From VXNF01 sp965116465 (GTDB lineage Bacteria > Actinomycetota > Acidimicrobiia > Acidimicrobiales > CATQHL01): a stretch of 64,000 nucleotides of DNA. Location of the stretch: assembly GCA_965116465.1 (NCBI GenBank), contig OZ220687.1:1736001-1800000 (forward strand), given 5' to 3'. The position numbers were made by a program, and so were the translations under genes. A model generated the notes under the pieces. It had not been told where the DNA came from, ran no database searches, and saw nothing but the letters and a program-made list of their open reading frames with translations. Positions 28,900 through 37,496 of the stretch are shown piece by piece (position 1 is the stretch's first letter; every line of letters starts with the position of its first letter).

Positions 28900-30192
28900 A
28901 TGAGCCTGGAGACGATCCGCAGCGCCGCGGCCATGCTGGCCCCTTGGGGCGAGCGGTTCGCGGCGGCCGGCGGCTGGCGGCTGTACGTGGTGGGAGGAGC
29001 GGTGCGGAGCCTTCTGGGCGGCGCGCCGTTGGGCCGGGCCGACGAGGTGGACATGACGACCGATGCCCGCCCCGAGACGATCCGGCAGATCCTGGGCGGC
29101 TGGGCCGACACCGTCTGGACGCAGGGTGAGCGGTTCGGCACGGTGGGCTGCCGGCACGAGCACCGCACCGTCGAGATCACGACGCACCGCGCCGAGGTCT
29201 ACGTGGAGGGCTCGCGCCGACCCGAGGTGACCTATGGCGGCGACCTTCGGGCCGACCTGACCCGGCGCGACTTCACCATCGGTGCGATGGCGTTCGAAGT
29301 GCCGGCCACCGTGGAGGGCGCGCGCACCGTCGAGTTGATCGATCCCTTCGGCGGCCGGGAGGACCTGATGCGGGGGCGCCTGCGCACACCGCGCTCGGCG
29401 GAACTCTCCTTCGGTGAGGATCCGCTGCGGATGCTCCGTGCCGGACGGTTCGTGGCGACACTGGAACTGGCGGCCGATCCGGAACTCGAGGCCGCCATGC
29501 GCCAACTCCGCGGTCGCCTGGCGATCGTGTCGGTGGAGCGCTGCGCGCGGGAACTCTCGCTCCTGCTAGTCGCCGAGTCCCCTGGCGCCGGTGCCGAGCT
29601 GCTGGCGCGGACGGGTGTGCTGGCCGAGGTCGTGCCCGAGCTTGCCGCCGCGGGGCCCGACGGCGGAGCCGGCGTGGCGCTCCTGGACTCGGTGGCTGCG
29701 GAGGAGTCGCTGCGGTTGGCGGCCCTGCTCTGGCCGGTGCCTGACGTTGCCGCCGCCGCCGCCCGGTTGCGCATTCCCGGCGCGGTGGCCCGCCGGGCCG
29801 GACGTATCGCCGCCGCGGCGCGGTCGCTGCCGGAGGTGGCCGGCACGAGCGTTCGCGACGCCGCGGTCCGGCGCTGGAGCGTTGCCGCAGGCGAGGTGGG
29901 CGAGGCCGCCGTGCAGCTCGCCGCGGCGGCGGCGCCGAACGATCCCGGGGTCGCGGCGTTCGGGGATCGCTGGCGTTACCTGCGGTCCCGTGGGGACCTG
30001 TCGGCTGTGCCGCCGCTCAGCGGTGCAGAGGTCATGGCGCATCTGGGGATCGCCGCCGGCCCCGACGTCGGCGCCGCGTTGGGGCACCTCGAGGAGCTTC
30101 GGATCGCCGGCGGACCGATGGATGATGATGAGGCCCGGAGGCGCCTGAGCGACTGGTGGCAGGGCGGTCGTGAACGGGGCGGCGCTGGATGA
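28900..30192 (+). CDS. CCA-adding/poly(A) nucleotidyltransferase with altered active site
   Basis: The 430-residue protein has the nucleotidyltransferase fold: VVGGAVRSLLGG at residues 30-41, ADEVDMTTDA at 48-57 and RRDFTIGAMAF. IDPFGGREDL and FGEDPLRMLRAGRF follow. It adds CCA to tRNA, or A-tails to RNA. The usual motif GGxVRD reads GGAVRS, the first carboxylate of DxD is Glu (EVD) and the RRDFTxNA asparagine is Gly. The tRNAs here lack an encoded CCA, so a working enzyme is needed; these changes could be tolerated or a second copy could exist. ATG 28900 has GGGGAGG just upstream. Confidence 0.85.
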   Translation: MSLETIRSAAAMLAPWGERFAAAGGWRLYVVGGAVRSLLGGAPLGRADEVDMTTDARPETIRQILGGWADTVWTQGERFGTVGCRHEHRTVEITTHRAEVYVEGSRRPEVTYGGDLRADLTRRDFTIGAMAFEVPATVEGARTVELIDPFGGREDLMRGRLRTPRSAELSFGEDPLRMLRAGRFVATLELAADPELEAAMRQLRGRLAIVSVERCARELSLLLVAESPGAGAELLARTGVLAEVVPELAAAGPDGGAGVALLDSVAAEESLRLAALLWPVPDVAAAAARLRIPGAVARRAGRIAAAARSLPEVAGTSVRDAAVRRWSVAAGEVGEAAVQLAAAAAPNDPGVAAFGDRWRYLRSRGDLSAVPPLSGAEVMAHLGIAAGPDVGAALGHLEELRIAGGPMDDDEARRRLSDWWQGGRERGGAG

Positions 30193-30207
30193 GTACTGTT
30201 TTGAACC

Positions 30208-30603
30208 GTGGCACCGGATCCGGCAGCGGCATATGCCCCCACCCGGGGAGCGGGGAGGGTGGACTACCGGCTGCTGCGGGAGGCCACGCTGGCAGGTGTC
30301 CGCCAAGGGCGCATCAGCCGCTCCGACGCCTGCGACGCGCATCCTGAGTTGCTGCGGGCGGCACGGTCCTACAGCGAGGAGACCAACGAGCCCTGCCCGG
30401 TCTGCGGCGACGGCCCGCTCGCCCTCGTCCGGTACGTCTTCGGACCCCGGCTGCCGCCGAACGGCCGGTGCGTGGTCACGAACGGGGACTGGGACCGCAT
30501 TCGCCGCCGCAAGGGCGACTTCACCTGCTACGTGGTGGAGGTCTGCTCGGACTGTTCCTGGAACCACCTCCGGTTCCGTTTCGGGGTGGCGGGCGCCCGC
30601 TGA
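30208..30603 (+). CDS. DUF5318-like small protein with two CxxC pairs
   Basis: The 131-residue protein has a basic N-terminal helix stretch (YRLLREATLAGVRQGRISRSDACDAHPELLRAARSY). A zinc-ribbon-like part follows with CPVC and CSDCSWNH. It resembles the DUF5318 family, conserved in actinobacteria and found beside nucleic-acid genes, but I could not confirm the match. It lies 15 bases after the nucleotidyltransferase gene on the same strand. A later start at GTG 30259 is possible. Confidence 0.7.
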   Translation: MAPDPAAAYAPTRGAGRVDYRLLREATLAGVRQGRISRSDACDAHPELLRAARSYSEETNEPCPVCGDGPLALVRYVFGPRLPPNGRCVVTNGDWDRIRRRKGDFTCYVVEVCSDCSWNHLRFRFGVAGAR

Positions 30604-30808
30604 CGGGCGCGCCGGACCCTGGCCGAGGCGGCGCTTGCGGGCGCTCGCCACCGGACGGCGCACCCCGCCCCGCGCACCGATCAGGAAAGACGCCCGGGAG
30701 GCGCCGGACACCTCCGGCGATCCGGCCGCGGGTGCCGTCAGGTGGCGTCCCGGCTACAGTGGCGCCTTGCCGGCAGCCTCGTGCGCTGGACACCGAAAGG
30801 AGGCCCCC

Positions 30809-31657
30809 ATGGGCACCCGTCTCACCGTTCCCGCCGTTCGCGGGCGCAAAGTGCGTGCCGGCGGTGCGCCGCTGGTCATGGTCACCGCCTATGACGCTCC
30901 GGGAGCACGGCTGGCCGATGCGGCCGGCGTCGACATGCTGCTCGTGGGTGACTCGCTGGCCATGGTCGTTCTGGGCCATCCGGACACGCTCAGCGTCACC
31001 GTCGACGACATGGCCCACCACACCGCGGCGGTCGCCCGGGCCGAGCCCGAGGCACTCGTCGTGGCCGATCTGCCGTGGCTGAGCTACCACGTGTCGACCC
31101 AGGACACCATCTGCAATGCCGCCCGGCTCATACGCGCCGGCGCGCAGGCCGTGAAGCTGGAGGGGGGCGCGGGGCGGGTCCCGATGATCGAAGCCCTCGT
31201 GGCTGCGGAGATCCCTGTCATGGGCCATGTCGGGCTGACGCCCCAATCGGTTCACGCTCTGGGCGGGTTCCGGGTTCAGGGGCGCACCGCCGAGGCGGCC
31301 ATGCAGTTGGTCGAGGGTGCCAAGGCGCTCGAGCACGCCGGCTGCTTCGCAATCGTGCTGGAGGGCGTCCCGGCAGACGTGGCGGGACTGGTCACCGAGG
31401 CCGTCGGCGTGCCGACCATCGGGATCGGCGCGGGAGTTGACTGTGACGGCCAGGTGCTCGTGTACCACGACCTGCTGGGCCTGCAGGACGATCTGCACCC
31501 CCGGTTCGTCCGCCGCTACGCGGAGCTCGGCGCCGCCACCGTCGATGCGCTGGGACGCTTCGCCGCCGACGTGCGCTCGGGCGAGTTCCCGTCGACGCAG
31601 GAGTCCTACTCCCTGAACTCCACCGAGGCCGCCGCGCTGAGGCTCTACGGCTCCTGA
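30809..31657 (+). CDS. panB: 3-methyl-2-oxobutanoate hydroxymethyltransferase
   Basis: The enzyme adds a hydroxymethyl group to ketoisovalerate to form ketopantoate, the first step of pantothenate synthesis. The 282-residue protein has the conserved VMVTAYDAPGARLADAAGVDMLLVGDSLAMV opening, LPWLSYH, AVKLEGG and MGHVGLTPQSVHALGGF. The ATG at 30809 has an AGGAGG ribosome binding site. A TACAGT element in the 205-base gap before it could be the -10 of its promoter. No other pan gene is nearby. Confidence 0.95.
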   Translation: MGTRLTVPAVRGRKVRAGGAPLVMVTAYDAPGARLADAAGVDMLLVGDSLAMVVLGHPDTLSVTVDDMAHHTAAVARAEPEALVVADLPWLSYHVSTQDTICNAARLIRAGAQAVKLEGGAGRVPMIEALVAAEIPVMGHVGLTPQSVHALGGFRVQGRTAEAAMQLVEGAKALEHAGCFAIVLEGVPADVAGLVTEAVGVPTIGIGAGVDCDGQVLVYHDLLGLQDDLHPRFVRRYAELGAATVDALGRFAADVRSGEFPSTQESYSLNSTEAAALRLYGS

Positions 31658-31776
31658 CTCCGGCGAGCGCGCCGGGCCGGAGCGAGTGCCGGTAGGGTGA
31701 CCTGCAATCGAGAGCCTGCTCCGCCGATCTGCGCGGCGGGGCCCTGCGCCTGCAGGACCAGAGGAGGTGCCCTTCC

Positions 31777-32133
31777 GTGAGGGCCTACGAGTTGATGATC
31801 ATCTATCGCGGCGACCTGGCCGAGGACGCCGTCGACGAGCCGCTCGGCCGGGCGATCGCCGGGTTGGCGACGGCGGGGATCGAGGTCGACCCCGAGCGGG
31901 TCAATCGCTGGCCCAAGCGCCGGTTCGCCTACGAGATCGACCACCTGAACGAGGGCTACTACGTGGTCATCGAGTTCGTGAGCGCGGGGGTCGACCTGTC
32001 GGGCTTCGAACGTTCGCTGCGCCTCGCCGATGCGGTGGTCCGCCACAAGCTCATCCGCCTGCCCGACTCCGAGGCCTCCCGGCGCGGTCTGCTGGGGACG
32101 GCGTCCGATCCCGTGGCCGCCGAGGCCACCTAG
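31777..32133 (+). CDS. rpsF: 30S ribosomal protein S6
   Basis: The 118-residue protein begins MRAYELMIIYRGDL and has the INRWPKRR-like stretch (VNRWPKRRFAYEI) and YYVVIEF, all typical of S6. GTG 31777 follows an AGAGGAGG ribosome binding site. It heads the operon rpsF-rpsR-rplI. Unlike the usual gene order, ssb is not between S6 and S18 but after L9. Confidence 0.95.
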   Translation: MRAYELMIIYRGDLAEDAVDEPLGRAIAGLATAGIEVDPERVNRWPKRRFAYEIDHLNEGYYVVIEFVSAGVDLSGFERSLRLADAVVRHKLIRLPDSEASRRGLLGTASDPVAAEAT

Positions 32134-32155
32134 CCCGCTCGCACCGGAGGAGCCC

Positions 32156-32644
32156 ATGTCCAAGAGCCGCCCCCGTGCCAAGAGCCGCGACAGCGTCCGG
32201 CGAGGCAAGAAGAAGGTCAGTGTTCTCACGCACAAGCGGGTCGAATACATCGATTACAAGGACGTCGACCTGCTGCGCCGCTTCATGTCCGACCGCGGGA
32301 AGATCCGCGCCCGCCGGGTGACCGGCAACGACGCCCAGCAGCAGCGCACGGTTGCCCGTGCCGTCAAGAACGCCCGGGAGATGGCGCTGCTTCCCTATGC
32401 CAACCGGATCACCACCCAGCGTGGCGCCGGCCGCCCCGGCGGCCCGCGAGGCGAGGGCGGGCCCGGTCGTCGTGTCGACGGCCCGCCGCCGAGCCCGAGC
32501 CTGCCCCCGCCCCCGCCGGGCGCCGCGGCCGACGAGGCCGAGGCTCCGGAGTCCGCAGAGTTCTCCGAGCCGGCAGAGGCTCCCGAGGCTGCGGAGCTTC
32601 CCGAGGCTGCGGAGCCTTCGGGCGACGAGGAGGTGGAGTCGTGA
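32156..32644 (+). CDS. rpsR: 30S ribosomal protein S18 with long acidic/proline-rich C-terminal tail
   Basis: The first 85 residues are a normal S18 (YIDYKDVDLLRRFMSDRGKIRARRVTGNDAQQQRTVARAVKNAREMALLPY). S18 proteins are usually 75-85 residues. Here 162 codons are in frame up to the overlap with rplI. The extra 77 residues comprise a Gly/Arg/Pro-rich stretch followed by an acidic Glu/Pro/Ala tail (for example AEAPESAEFSEPAEAPEAAE). The overlapping rplI start suggests the tail is truly translated. ATG 32156 has a GGAGG. Confidence 0.9.
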   Translation: MSKSRPRAKSRDSVRRGKKKVSVLTHKRVEYIDYKDVDLLRRFMSDRGKIRARRVTGNDAQQQRTVARAVKNAREMALLPYANRITTQRGAGRPGGPRGEGGPGRRVDGPPPSPSLPPPPPGAAADEAEAPESAEFSEPAEAPEAAELPEAAEPSGDEEVES

Positions 32645-33090
32645 AGGTGGTGTTGCGCGACGAGGTTCCGTCCCTCGGTCGGCGGGGCGACATCTGCGAC
32701 GTGGCCGACGGCTATGCCCAGAACTACCTCATTCCGAAGGGGTTGGCGATTCGCGCCACCCGCGGCTCGGAGCGTGAGGCCGAGGCAATGCGCAGACGTC
32801 GCGAGATCGCCGACGCGGCGGTGCTGAGCGAGGCCCGGGAGATGGCGGAGCGGCTCGCGGGGTCGAGTATCCGCGTCGTGGCACGTGCCGGCGAGGGCGG
32901 TCGCCTCTACGGGTCCGTGAACGCGATGAATCTGGCCGCGGCCATTGCCGAGCAGGAACGCGTCGTGCTCGAACCCGACATGCTGGACGTTTCCGAACCG
33001 ATCAAGGAGGTCGGGACCTACACGATCGCGGTGAAACCCCATCCGGAGGTTGCCGCAGAGGTTGCCGTCGAGGTCGTCGCCGCAACGTGA
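32641..33090 (+). CDS. rplI: 50S ribosomal protein L9
   Basis: The 149-residue protein begins with MKVVLRDEVPSLGRRGDICDVADGYAQNYLIPKGLA, the L9 signature, and ends in the C-terminal RNA-binding domain (SEPIKEVGTYTIAVKPHPEV). The GTG start overlaps the rpsR stop as GTGA. A hairpin directly after the stop probably ends the ribosomal operon. Confidence 0.96.
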   Translation: MKVVLRDEVPSLGRRGDICDVADGYAQNYLIPKGLAIRATRGSEREAEAMRRRREIADAAVLSEAREMAERLAGSSIRVVARAGEGGRLYGSVNAMNLAAAIAEQERVVLEPDMLDVSEPIKEVGTYTIAVKPHPEVAAEVAVEVVAAT

Positions 33091-33112
33091 TCCGGGCGAG
33101 CCGTCGCCCGGA
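33091..33112 (+). terminator. Intrinsic terminator-like hairpin after rplI
   Basis: A perfect nine-base stem (TCCGGGCGA / TCGCCCGGA) with loop GCCG begins right after the rplI stop codon. A run of T (GTTTTG) follows about twelve bases later rather than at once, so termination may be partial. Confidence 0.55.
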
Positions 33113-33430
33113 AACTGAGTAGTGTTTTGATATATCTCTAGCTATATTAGTTATTCTCGCATTGATCGTCGACCGCGATGGGGCCGGTTCTCGGGTCCAT
33201 CTGACGATGTGTTCACACTTGCGCCGTTGGTTTCCCCTGCGCGTCCCCGTCCCGACCGTGGGCAATCCACCGCGGGAGGAGGGGATTACCCCTGGAAATC
33301 CCGAACTCGCTACCAAGCGCCCAACAACGAGAGGGTGCAATCATGCCGGACGCTCCGGTGCCCGGCCGAAGCATCTCATCCGAACACGTGTATTGTAGTC
33401 TGGGATGAGGAACGAAGAAGGAGAAGGCAG
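33113..33430. promoter_or_regulatory. ssb upstream region with an unusually A/T-rich patch
   Basis: This 318-base stretch precedes ssb. Positions 33122-33165 are strikingly A/T-rich for this chromosome (GATATATC, CTATATTAG) and hold TATATT-type words that could be a -10 element. A second possible -10 (TATTGT) lies near 33390. The ssb gene has GGAG about nine bases before its ATG. I see no gene in the stretch. Confidence 0.5.
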
Positions 33431-33898
33431 ATGGCTTTCGGAAACACAGTCACGATTGTGGGTAATGCGACGCGGGATCCGGAGTTGCGATTCACGCCGT
33501 CGGGGACACCGATCTGCTCGTTCGGCGTCGCATGGAATCGGCGCTTCGATCGCGGTGGCGAGCAGGTCGAGGAGGTCTCGTTCTTCGATGTGACCTGCTG
33601 GTCCTCCCTTGCGGAGAACGTGGCGGAGTCCATCACGAAGGGCGCCAGGGTCGTCGTCTCGGGACGTCTGGACCAGAGGTCCTGGGAAACACCCGAGGGT
33701 GAGCGCCGCTCGAAGGTGGAGATCGTCGCCGACGACGTTGCACCCAGCCTCCGCTGGGCCTCCGCGCAGATCAACCGCAATGAGTTCCGCGAAGGGAACG
33801 GCACCGCCCCGCGCCGGGGGACGGCGCCGACGTCGGCGCCTGCGCCGGCACCCGCGCACTCCAGCGGGCCTTCCTACGGGGACGAGGAGCCGTTCTGA
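33431..33898 (+). CDS. ssb: Single-stranded DNA-binding protein
   Basis: The 155-residue protein has one OB-fold (about 1-115: MAFGNTVTIVGNATRDPELRFTPSG, VSFFDVTCWSSLAENV, KGARVVVSGRLDQRSWE). A low-complexity Ala/Pro linker and an acidic DEEPF tip follow. The tip is the tail by which SSB recruits replication and repair proteins. It has its own promoter region rather than being inside the ribosomal operon, and it lies upstream of dnaB. Confidence 0.95.
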   Translation: MAFGNTVTIVGNATRDPELRFTPSGTPICSFGVAWNRRFDRGGEQVEEVSFFDVTCWSSLAENVAESITKGARVVVSGRLDQRSWETPEGERRSKVEIVADDVAPSLRWASAQINRNEFREGNGTAPRRGTAPTSAPAPAPAHSSGPSYGDEEPF

Positions 33899-34088
33899 GC
33901 AGACCGGACCCAAGTCCCCGGCACGCCCGGGAACGTACGGGAATGAGCGGCCTGGCCGGTCGCTGATCCCCGAAAGGGACCTCGCCGGGACCGCGCCTGC
34001 GGGTCTCCGGCCTCTCGGCCCTCGGGCCCCATCGTTCAACTGAACTCCCTCGGGCGTCGCTGTCGTACCCCCGTCGCACAATGAAGCG

Positions 34089-35531
34089 GTGACCATGACC
34101 ACCACTTCGAGCACTCTGCAACCCGGATCCGGTGCCCGCGAGGGCACGGCCGCGGCGCGCCGTGCCGGAGAGGACCGCGCCGGCCCGACAGCGGCGAGCC
34201 GGGTGCCGCCACACGATCTGGCGGCGGAGCAGGCGCTGTTGGGGGCGATGCTGCTGACGTCGGCGGCCATCGCGGACGCGGTGGAGTTGACCTCGGCGGA
34301 GGACTTCTACCGCCCGGCACACGCCCATGTCTTCGACGCCGTCGCCGCGTTGTACGGCACGGGCGAGCCGGTGGACACCGTGACGGTGGCGGCCGAACTG
34401 CAGCGCAGCGGGCTGCTGGACGTCGTGGGCGGCGCCGGCGCGCTCGTGGAGATGCAGGCCAGCACGCCGGTGGCGGGCAACGCCGCCCACTACGCGGAGA
34501 TCGTGGCCAAGAACGCCACGCTGCGGCGCCTCATCGGGGCGGCCGGCGAGGTGGCCGAGTTGGCCTACGGCCGGCCCGCGGACGTCGACGCGGCGCTGGA
34601 CCAGGCCGAGTCGATGATCTTCTCGGTCGCCAGTGGAACCTCGGCGACCTCCATGGAGTCGCTCTACACGCTCATCGACAAGGGCGTGGCGCACCTCGAG
34701 CAGCTCTACGAGCACGGCCAGAGCCTCACCGGCATACCGACGGGCTTCAGCGATCTGGACAATCTGCTGCTGGGCCTGCAGCCTTCCAGCCTGGTGATCC
34801 TGGGTGCCCGCCCCGGCATCGGCAAGACCTCCCTGGCGCTGGGCATGGCCGCCGCCGCGGCCATGGACGCCCGCCGGCCGGTGCTTTTCTTCTCCCTGGA
34901 GATGAGCCACCTGGAGTTGACCCAGCGGCTGCTGTGCTCCGAGGCACAGGTCAGTACCCAGCACGTCCGGTCGGGGCGTCTCGACGACAAGGACTGGAAG
35001 CGTGTCAACGCCGCGGTGGGGCATCTCGCCGACGCGCCGCTGTGGATCGACGACAACCCGAACACGTCGGTGCTGGAGATCCGCGCCAAGGCGCGGCGCA
35101 AGCACGCCGAGTCGGGTGATCTGGGCCTCGTGGTCGTGGACTACCTGCAGTTGATGGGTGGCCGGGTCGGCGCCGAGAGCCGCCAGGTGGAGGTCAGCGA
35201 GATGAGTCGGGGGCTGAAGATCCTGGCACGCGAGCTCGAGTGCCCGGTGGTGGCGCTGTCACAGCTGTCCCGCGCCCCGGAGAGTCGCGCCGACAAGCGG
35301 CCGATGCTGGCGGATCTGCGCGAGTCGGGCGCCATCGAGCAGGACGCGGATGTGGTCATGTTCCTGTACCGCGACGAGATGTACAACTCGGACACCTCCG
35401 ACCGCGGCATCGCCGAACTGCACGTCGCCAAGCACCGCACCGGCCCCACCGGGGTCGTCAAGCTCGCCTTCCTGCCCCACTACACGCGCTTCGACAATCT
35501 CAGCCAGCGCTCGTCGGAGGGGGAGTTCTGA
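34089..35531 (+). CDS. dnaB: Replicative DNA helicase DnaB
   Basis: DnaB unwinds DNA ahead of the replication fork. The 480-residue protein has the N-terminal primase-binding domain (PPHDLAAEQALLGAMLL, AHAHVFDAVAALY) and a RecA-like ATPase. The ATPase carries GARPGIGKTSLALGMA (Walker A, near residue 240), VVVDYLQLM and SQLSRAPESR. GTG 34089 or ATG 34095 may be used; neither has a strong ribosome binding site. No intein is present. With dciA near the origin, the window encodes both helicase and loader. Confidence 0.95.
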   Translation: MTMTTTSSTLQPGSGAREGTAAARRAGEDRAGPTAASRVPPHDLAAEQALLGAMLLTSAAIADAVELTSAEDFYRPAHAHVFDAVAALYGTGEPVDTVTVAAELQRSGLLDVVGGAGALVEMQASTPVAGNAAHYAEIVAKNATLRRLIGAAGEVAELAYGRPADVDAALDQAESMIFSVASGTSATSMESLYTLIDKGVAHLEQLYEHGQSLTGIPTGFSDLDNLLLGLQPSSLVILGARPGIGKTSLALGMAAAAAMDARRPVLFFSLEMSHLELTQRLLCSEAQVSTQHVRSGRLDDKDWKRVNAAVGHLADAPLWIDDNPNTSVLEIRAKARRKHAESGDLGLVVVDYLQLMGGRVGAESRQVEVSEMSRGLKILARELECPVVALSQLSRAPESRADKRPMLADLRESGAIEQDADVVMFLYRDEMYNSDTSDRGIAELHVAKHRTGPTGVVKLAFLPHYTRFDNLSQRSSEGEF

Positions 35532-35535
35532 GGGC

Positions 35536-35748
35536 GTGGTCTTCCTCGGTGATGACATTCTGCGCTGGCTCGTCCTGGCGCTCGGCGGCGCGATGGCGGT
35601 CGGCAACATCCTGGCTCTCACCCGGCCGCGGCCCCCCGGCAGAGCCAAGGAGGACCTGTCCCGCCCGCCGCTGGTCCGGAGTCTGATCATGATCGCGGTG
35701 GGCACGCTGGCGTCCATCTGGGCATTGGCGAGTCTCGTGGCCGGGTAG
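35536..35748 (+). CDS. Small two-helix membrane protein, hypothetical
   Basis: A 70-residue frame starts with GTG four bases after the dnaB stop. It has two hydrophobic helices (ILRWLVLALGGAMAVGNILAL and SLIMIAVGTLASIWALASLV) separated by a basic loop. The close spacing to dnaB suggests coupling. No family is recognised. Confidence 0.6.
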   Translation: MVFLGDDILRWLVLALGGAMAVGNILALTRPRPPGRAKEDLSRPPLVRSLIMIAVGTLASIWALASLVAG

Positions 35749-35759
35749 CTTGACCGCCC

Positions 35760-36548
35760 ATGAGCGAGTTCGTACACCTCCAGGGCGGCACCGTGCCCGG
35801 CGTCGCCACCATCCGTCTGGATCGCCCGCGCATGAACGCCCTCAGCAACGCCGTGAGCGCCGAGTTCGCCGCCGTCGCCGACGAACTGTGCGGGCGCCGG
35901 GACATTCGCGCCGCGGTGTTGTGGGGCGGCCCGAAGATCTTCGCGGCGGGCGCCGACATCAAGGAGTTCAGGCCGGGACCCGCCGGCGAAGGGGACGGTG
36001 CGGGTTCCCCCGTGAGCCTCACGGGGGCCCTTCGGCGGCTGGAGTGCATCCCGCAGATCCTCGTGGCGGCGGTGAACGGGTACGCCCTCGGGGGTGGCTG
36101 CGAACTGGCGATGGCCGCTGACTTTCGCGTCGCCGCGGACGACGCGGTCTTCGGGCAGCCGGAGATCCTGCTGGGCATCATGCCCGGCGCCGGCGGCACG
36201 CAGCGCCTGCCGCGCCTCGTGGGCCTCAGCCGAGCCAAGGAGATCATCTACAGCGGCCGCCGCGTGAGCGCCGAGGAGGCCCTCGCCATCGGACTGGCCG
36301 ACGCGGTCCATCCTGCGGCGGAGACGTACGACCGCGCTGTGGAGCTGGCCGAGCGATTCGCCGGCGGACCGGCGGCACTGCGGCACGCCAAGATCGCCAT
36401 GAACAACGGCTTCGACCTGCCGCTCGACGATGCCCTCGAGGTGGAGTCGGCGGAGTTCGTGGCCGCCTTCGCCACCGAGGATGCGCGGATCGGAGTCGAG
36501 AGCTTCGTCGAGCAGGGCCCCGGCAAGGCCCGTTTCGTGGGGCGCTGA
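35760..36548 (+). CDS. Enoyl-CoA hydratase/isomerase family protein
   Basis: The 262-residue protein has the crotonase fold with an oxyanion-hole stretch (KIFAAGADIKEF). The helix NGYALGGGCELAMAADFRVAADDAVFGQPEILLGIMPGAGGTQRL carries both glutamates needed for hydration. It hydrates trans-2-enoyl-CoA in fatty acid or amino acid breakdown; the chain length is unknown. It is followed two bases later by the sulfurtransferase gene, so they may share a transcript, although their functions are not obviously linked. Confidence 0.9.
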   Translation: MSEFVHLQGGTVPGVATIRLDRPRMNALSNAVSAEFAAVADELCGRRDIRAAVLWGGPKIFAAGADIKEFRPGPAGEGDGAGSPVSLTGALRRLECIPQILVAAVNGYALGGGCELAMAADFRVAADDAVFGQPEILLGIMPGAGGTQRLPRLVGLSRAKEIIYSGRRVSAEEALAIGLADAVHPAAETYDRAVELAERFAGGPAALRHAKIAMNNGFDLPLDDALEVESAEFVAAFATEDARIGVESFVEQGPGKARFVGR

Positions 36549-36550
36549 CG

Positions 36551-37408
36551 GTGTCTCCAAGCGTGCGCGGCCTGCTGCCGGGGCCACTCGTCAGCGGTGG
36601 TTGGTTGCGCGACAACCTCGACGAGGTGGTCGTCGCCGATGTGCGCTGGTACCTGGACGGTCGCTCGGGGCGCGCTGCCTACGAGTCGGGCCACATCCCC
36701 GGCGCGATCTTCGTGGACCTCGACGGGGACCTCTCCGGGCCGCCGAACGCGGCCGGCGGTCGACATCCGCTGCCCAGCCCCGAGGACTTCGCCGCGGCGA
36801 TCGGTGCGCTCGGCATCGGCGACGGGTGCACTGTGGTGGCCTACGACGATGCCGGTGGCATGGTGGCCGGACGCCTCTGGTGGATGCTGCGGTCGCTGGG
36901 AGAGCCGGCGGCGGTCCTCGACGGTGGCCTGGCCGCCTGGTCCGGGCCGCTCAGCACCGAGTCTCCGGCTGTCATTCCCGCACACTTCACCGAGCGGCCG
37001 TGGCCTCCCGAGGCATTCGTCTCGATCGAGGAGGTCGACGAGTTGCGCCACGCGGCGGGGACCGTTGTGCTCGACGCTCGCTCGTCCGAGCGCTACCGGG
37101 GAGAACCGAACGCCATCGATCCGCGATTCGGGCACATCCCTGGCGCCGTCAGCGCGCCCTGCGCCACCAACCTGGACGTCGACGGGAAGCTGCGCCGCCC
37201 CGAAGAGCTACAGAGGATGTACGCCTCGGCGGGCGTCGACGGCGAGACCGAGGTGGTGGCCTATTGCGGCTCGGGCGTCAGCGCCAACCTCGACCTGCTG
37301 GGACTCGAAGTGGCCGGCCTCGGGCCTGGCCGGCTCTTCGTGGGCTCCTGGTCCGCCTGGGGGGCCGACGGTGACCGCCCCGTTGCCCCCGGTCCCGAAC
37401 CCGGCTGA
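36551..37408 (+). CDS. sseA: Thiosulfate/3-mercaptopyruvate sulfurtransferase (two rhodanese domains)
   Basis: The 285-residue protein has two rhodanese domains. The first (about 10-130) is inactive-looking and holds YESGHIPGAIFVDLD. The second (about 165-280) has RSSERYRGEPNAID, FGHIPGAVSAP and the active loop YCGSGVSA with the catalytic cysteine. It transfers sulfur from thiosulfate or mercaptopyruvate to a thiol or cyanide acceptor. GTG 36551 is two bases after the hydratase stop. Confidence 0.9.
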   Translation: MSPSVRGLLPGPLVSGGWLRDNLDEVVVADVRWYLDGRSGRAAYESGHIPGAIFVDLDGDLSGPPNAAGGRHPLPSPEDFAAAIGALGIGDGCTVVAYDDAGGMVAGRLWWMLRSLGEPAAVLDGGLAAWSGPLSTESPAVIPAHFTERPWPPEAFVSIEEVDELRHAAGTVVLDARSSERYRGEPNAIDPRFGHIPGAVSAPCATNLDVDGKLRRPEELQRMYASAGVDGETEVVAYCGSGVSANLDLLGLEVAGLGPGRLFVGSWSAWGADGDRPVAPGPEPG

Positions 37409-37496
37409 GGGCGCCGCTTCCCCTGCACGGTGCCGTCCCTGGCCCAGCCTGATCCGGGGCCGGGAGGCACCCGCTGAGAGCGGCGCACCTGCTGCG

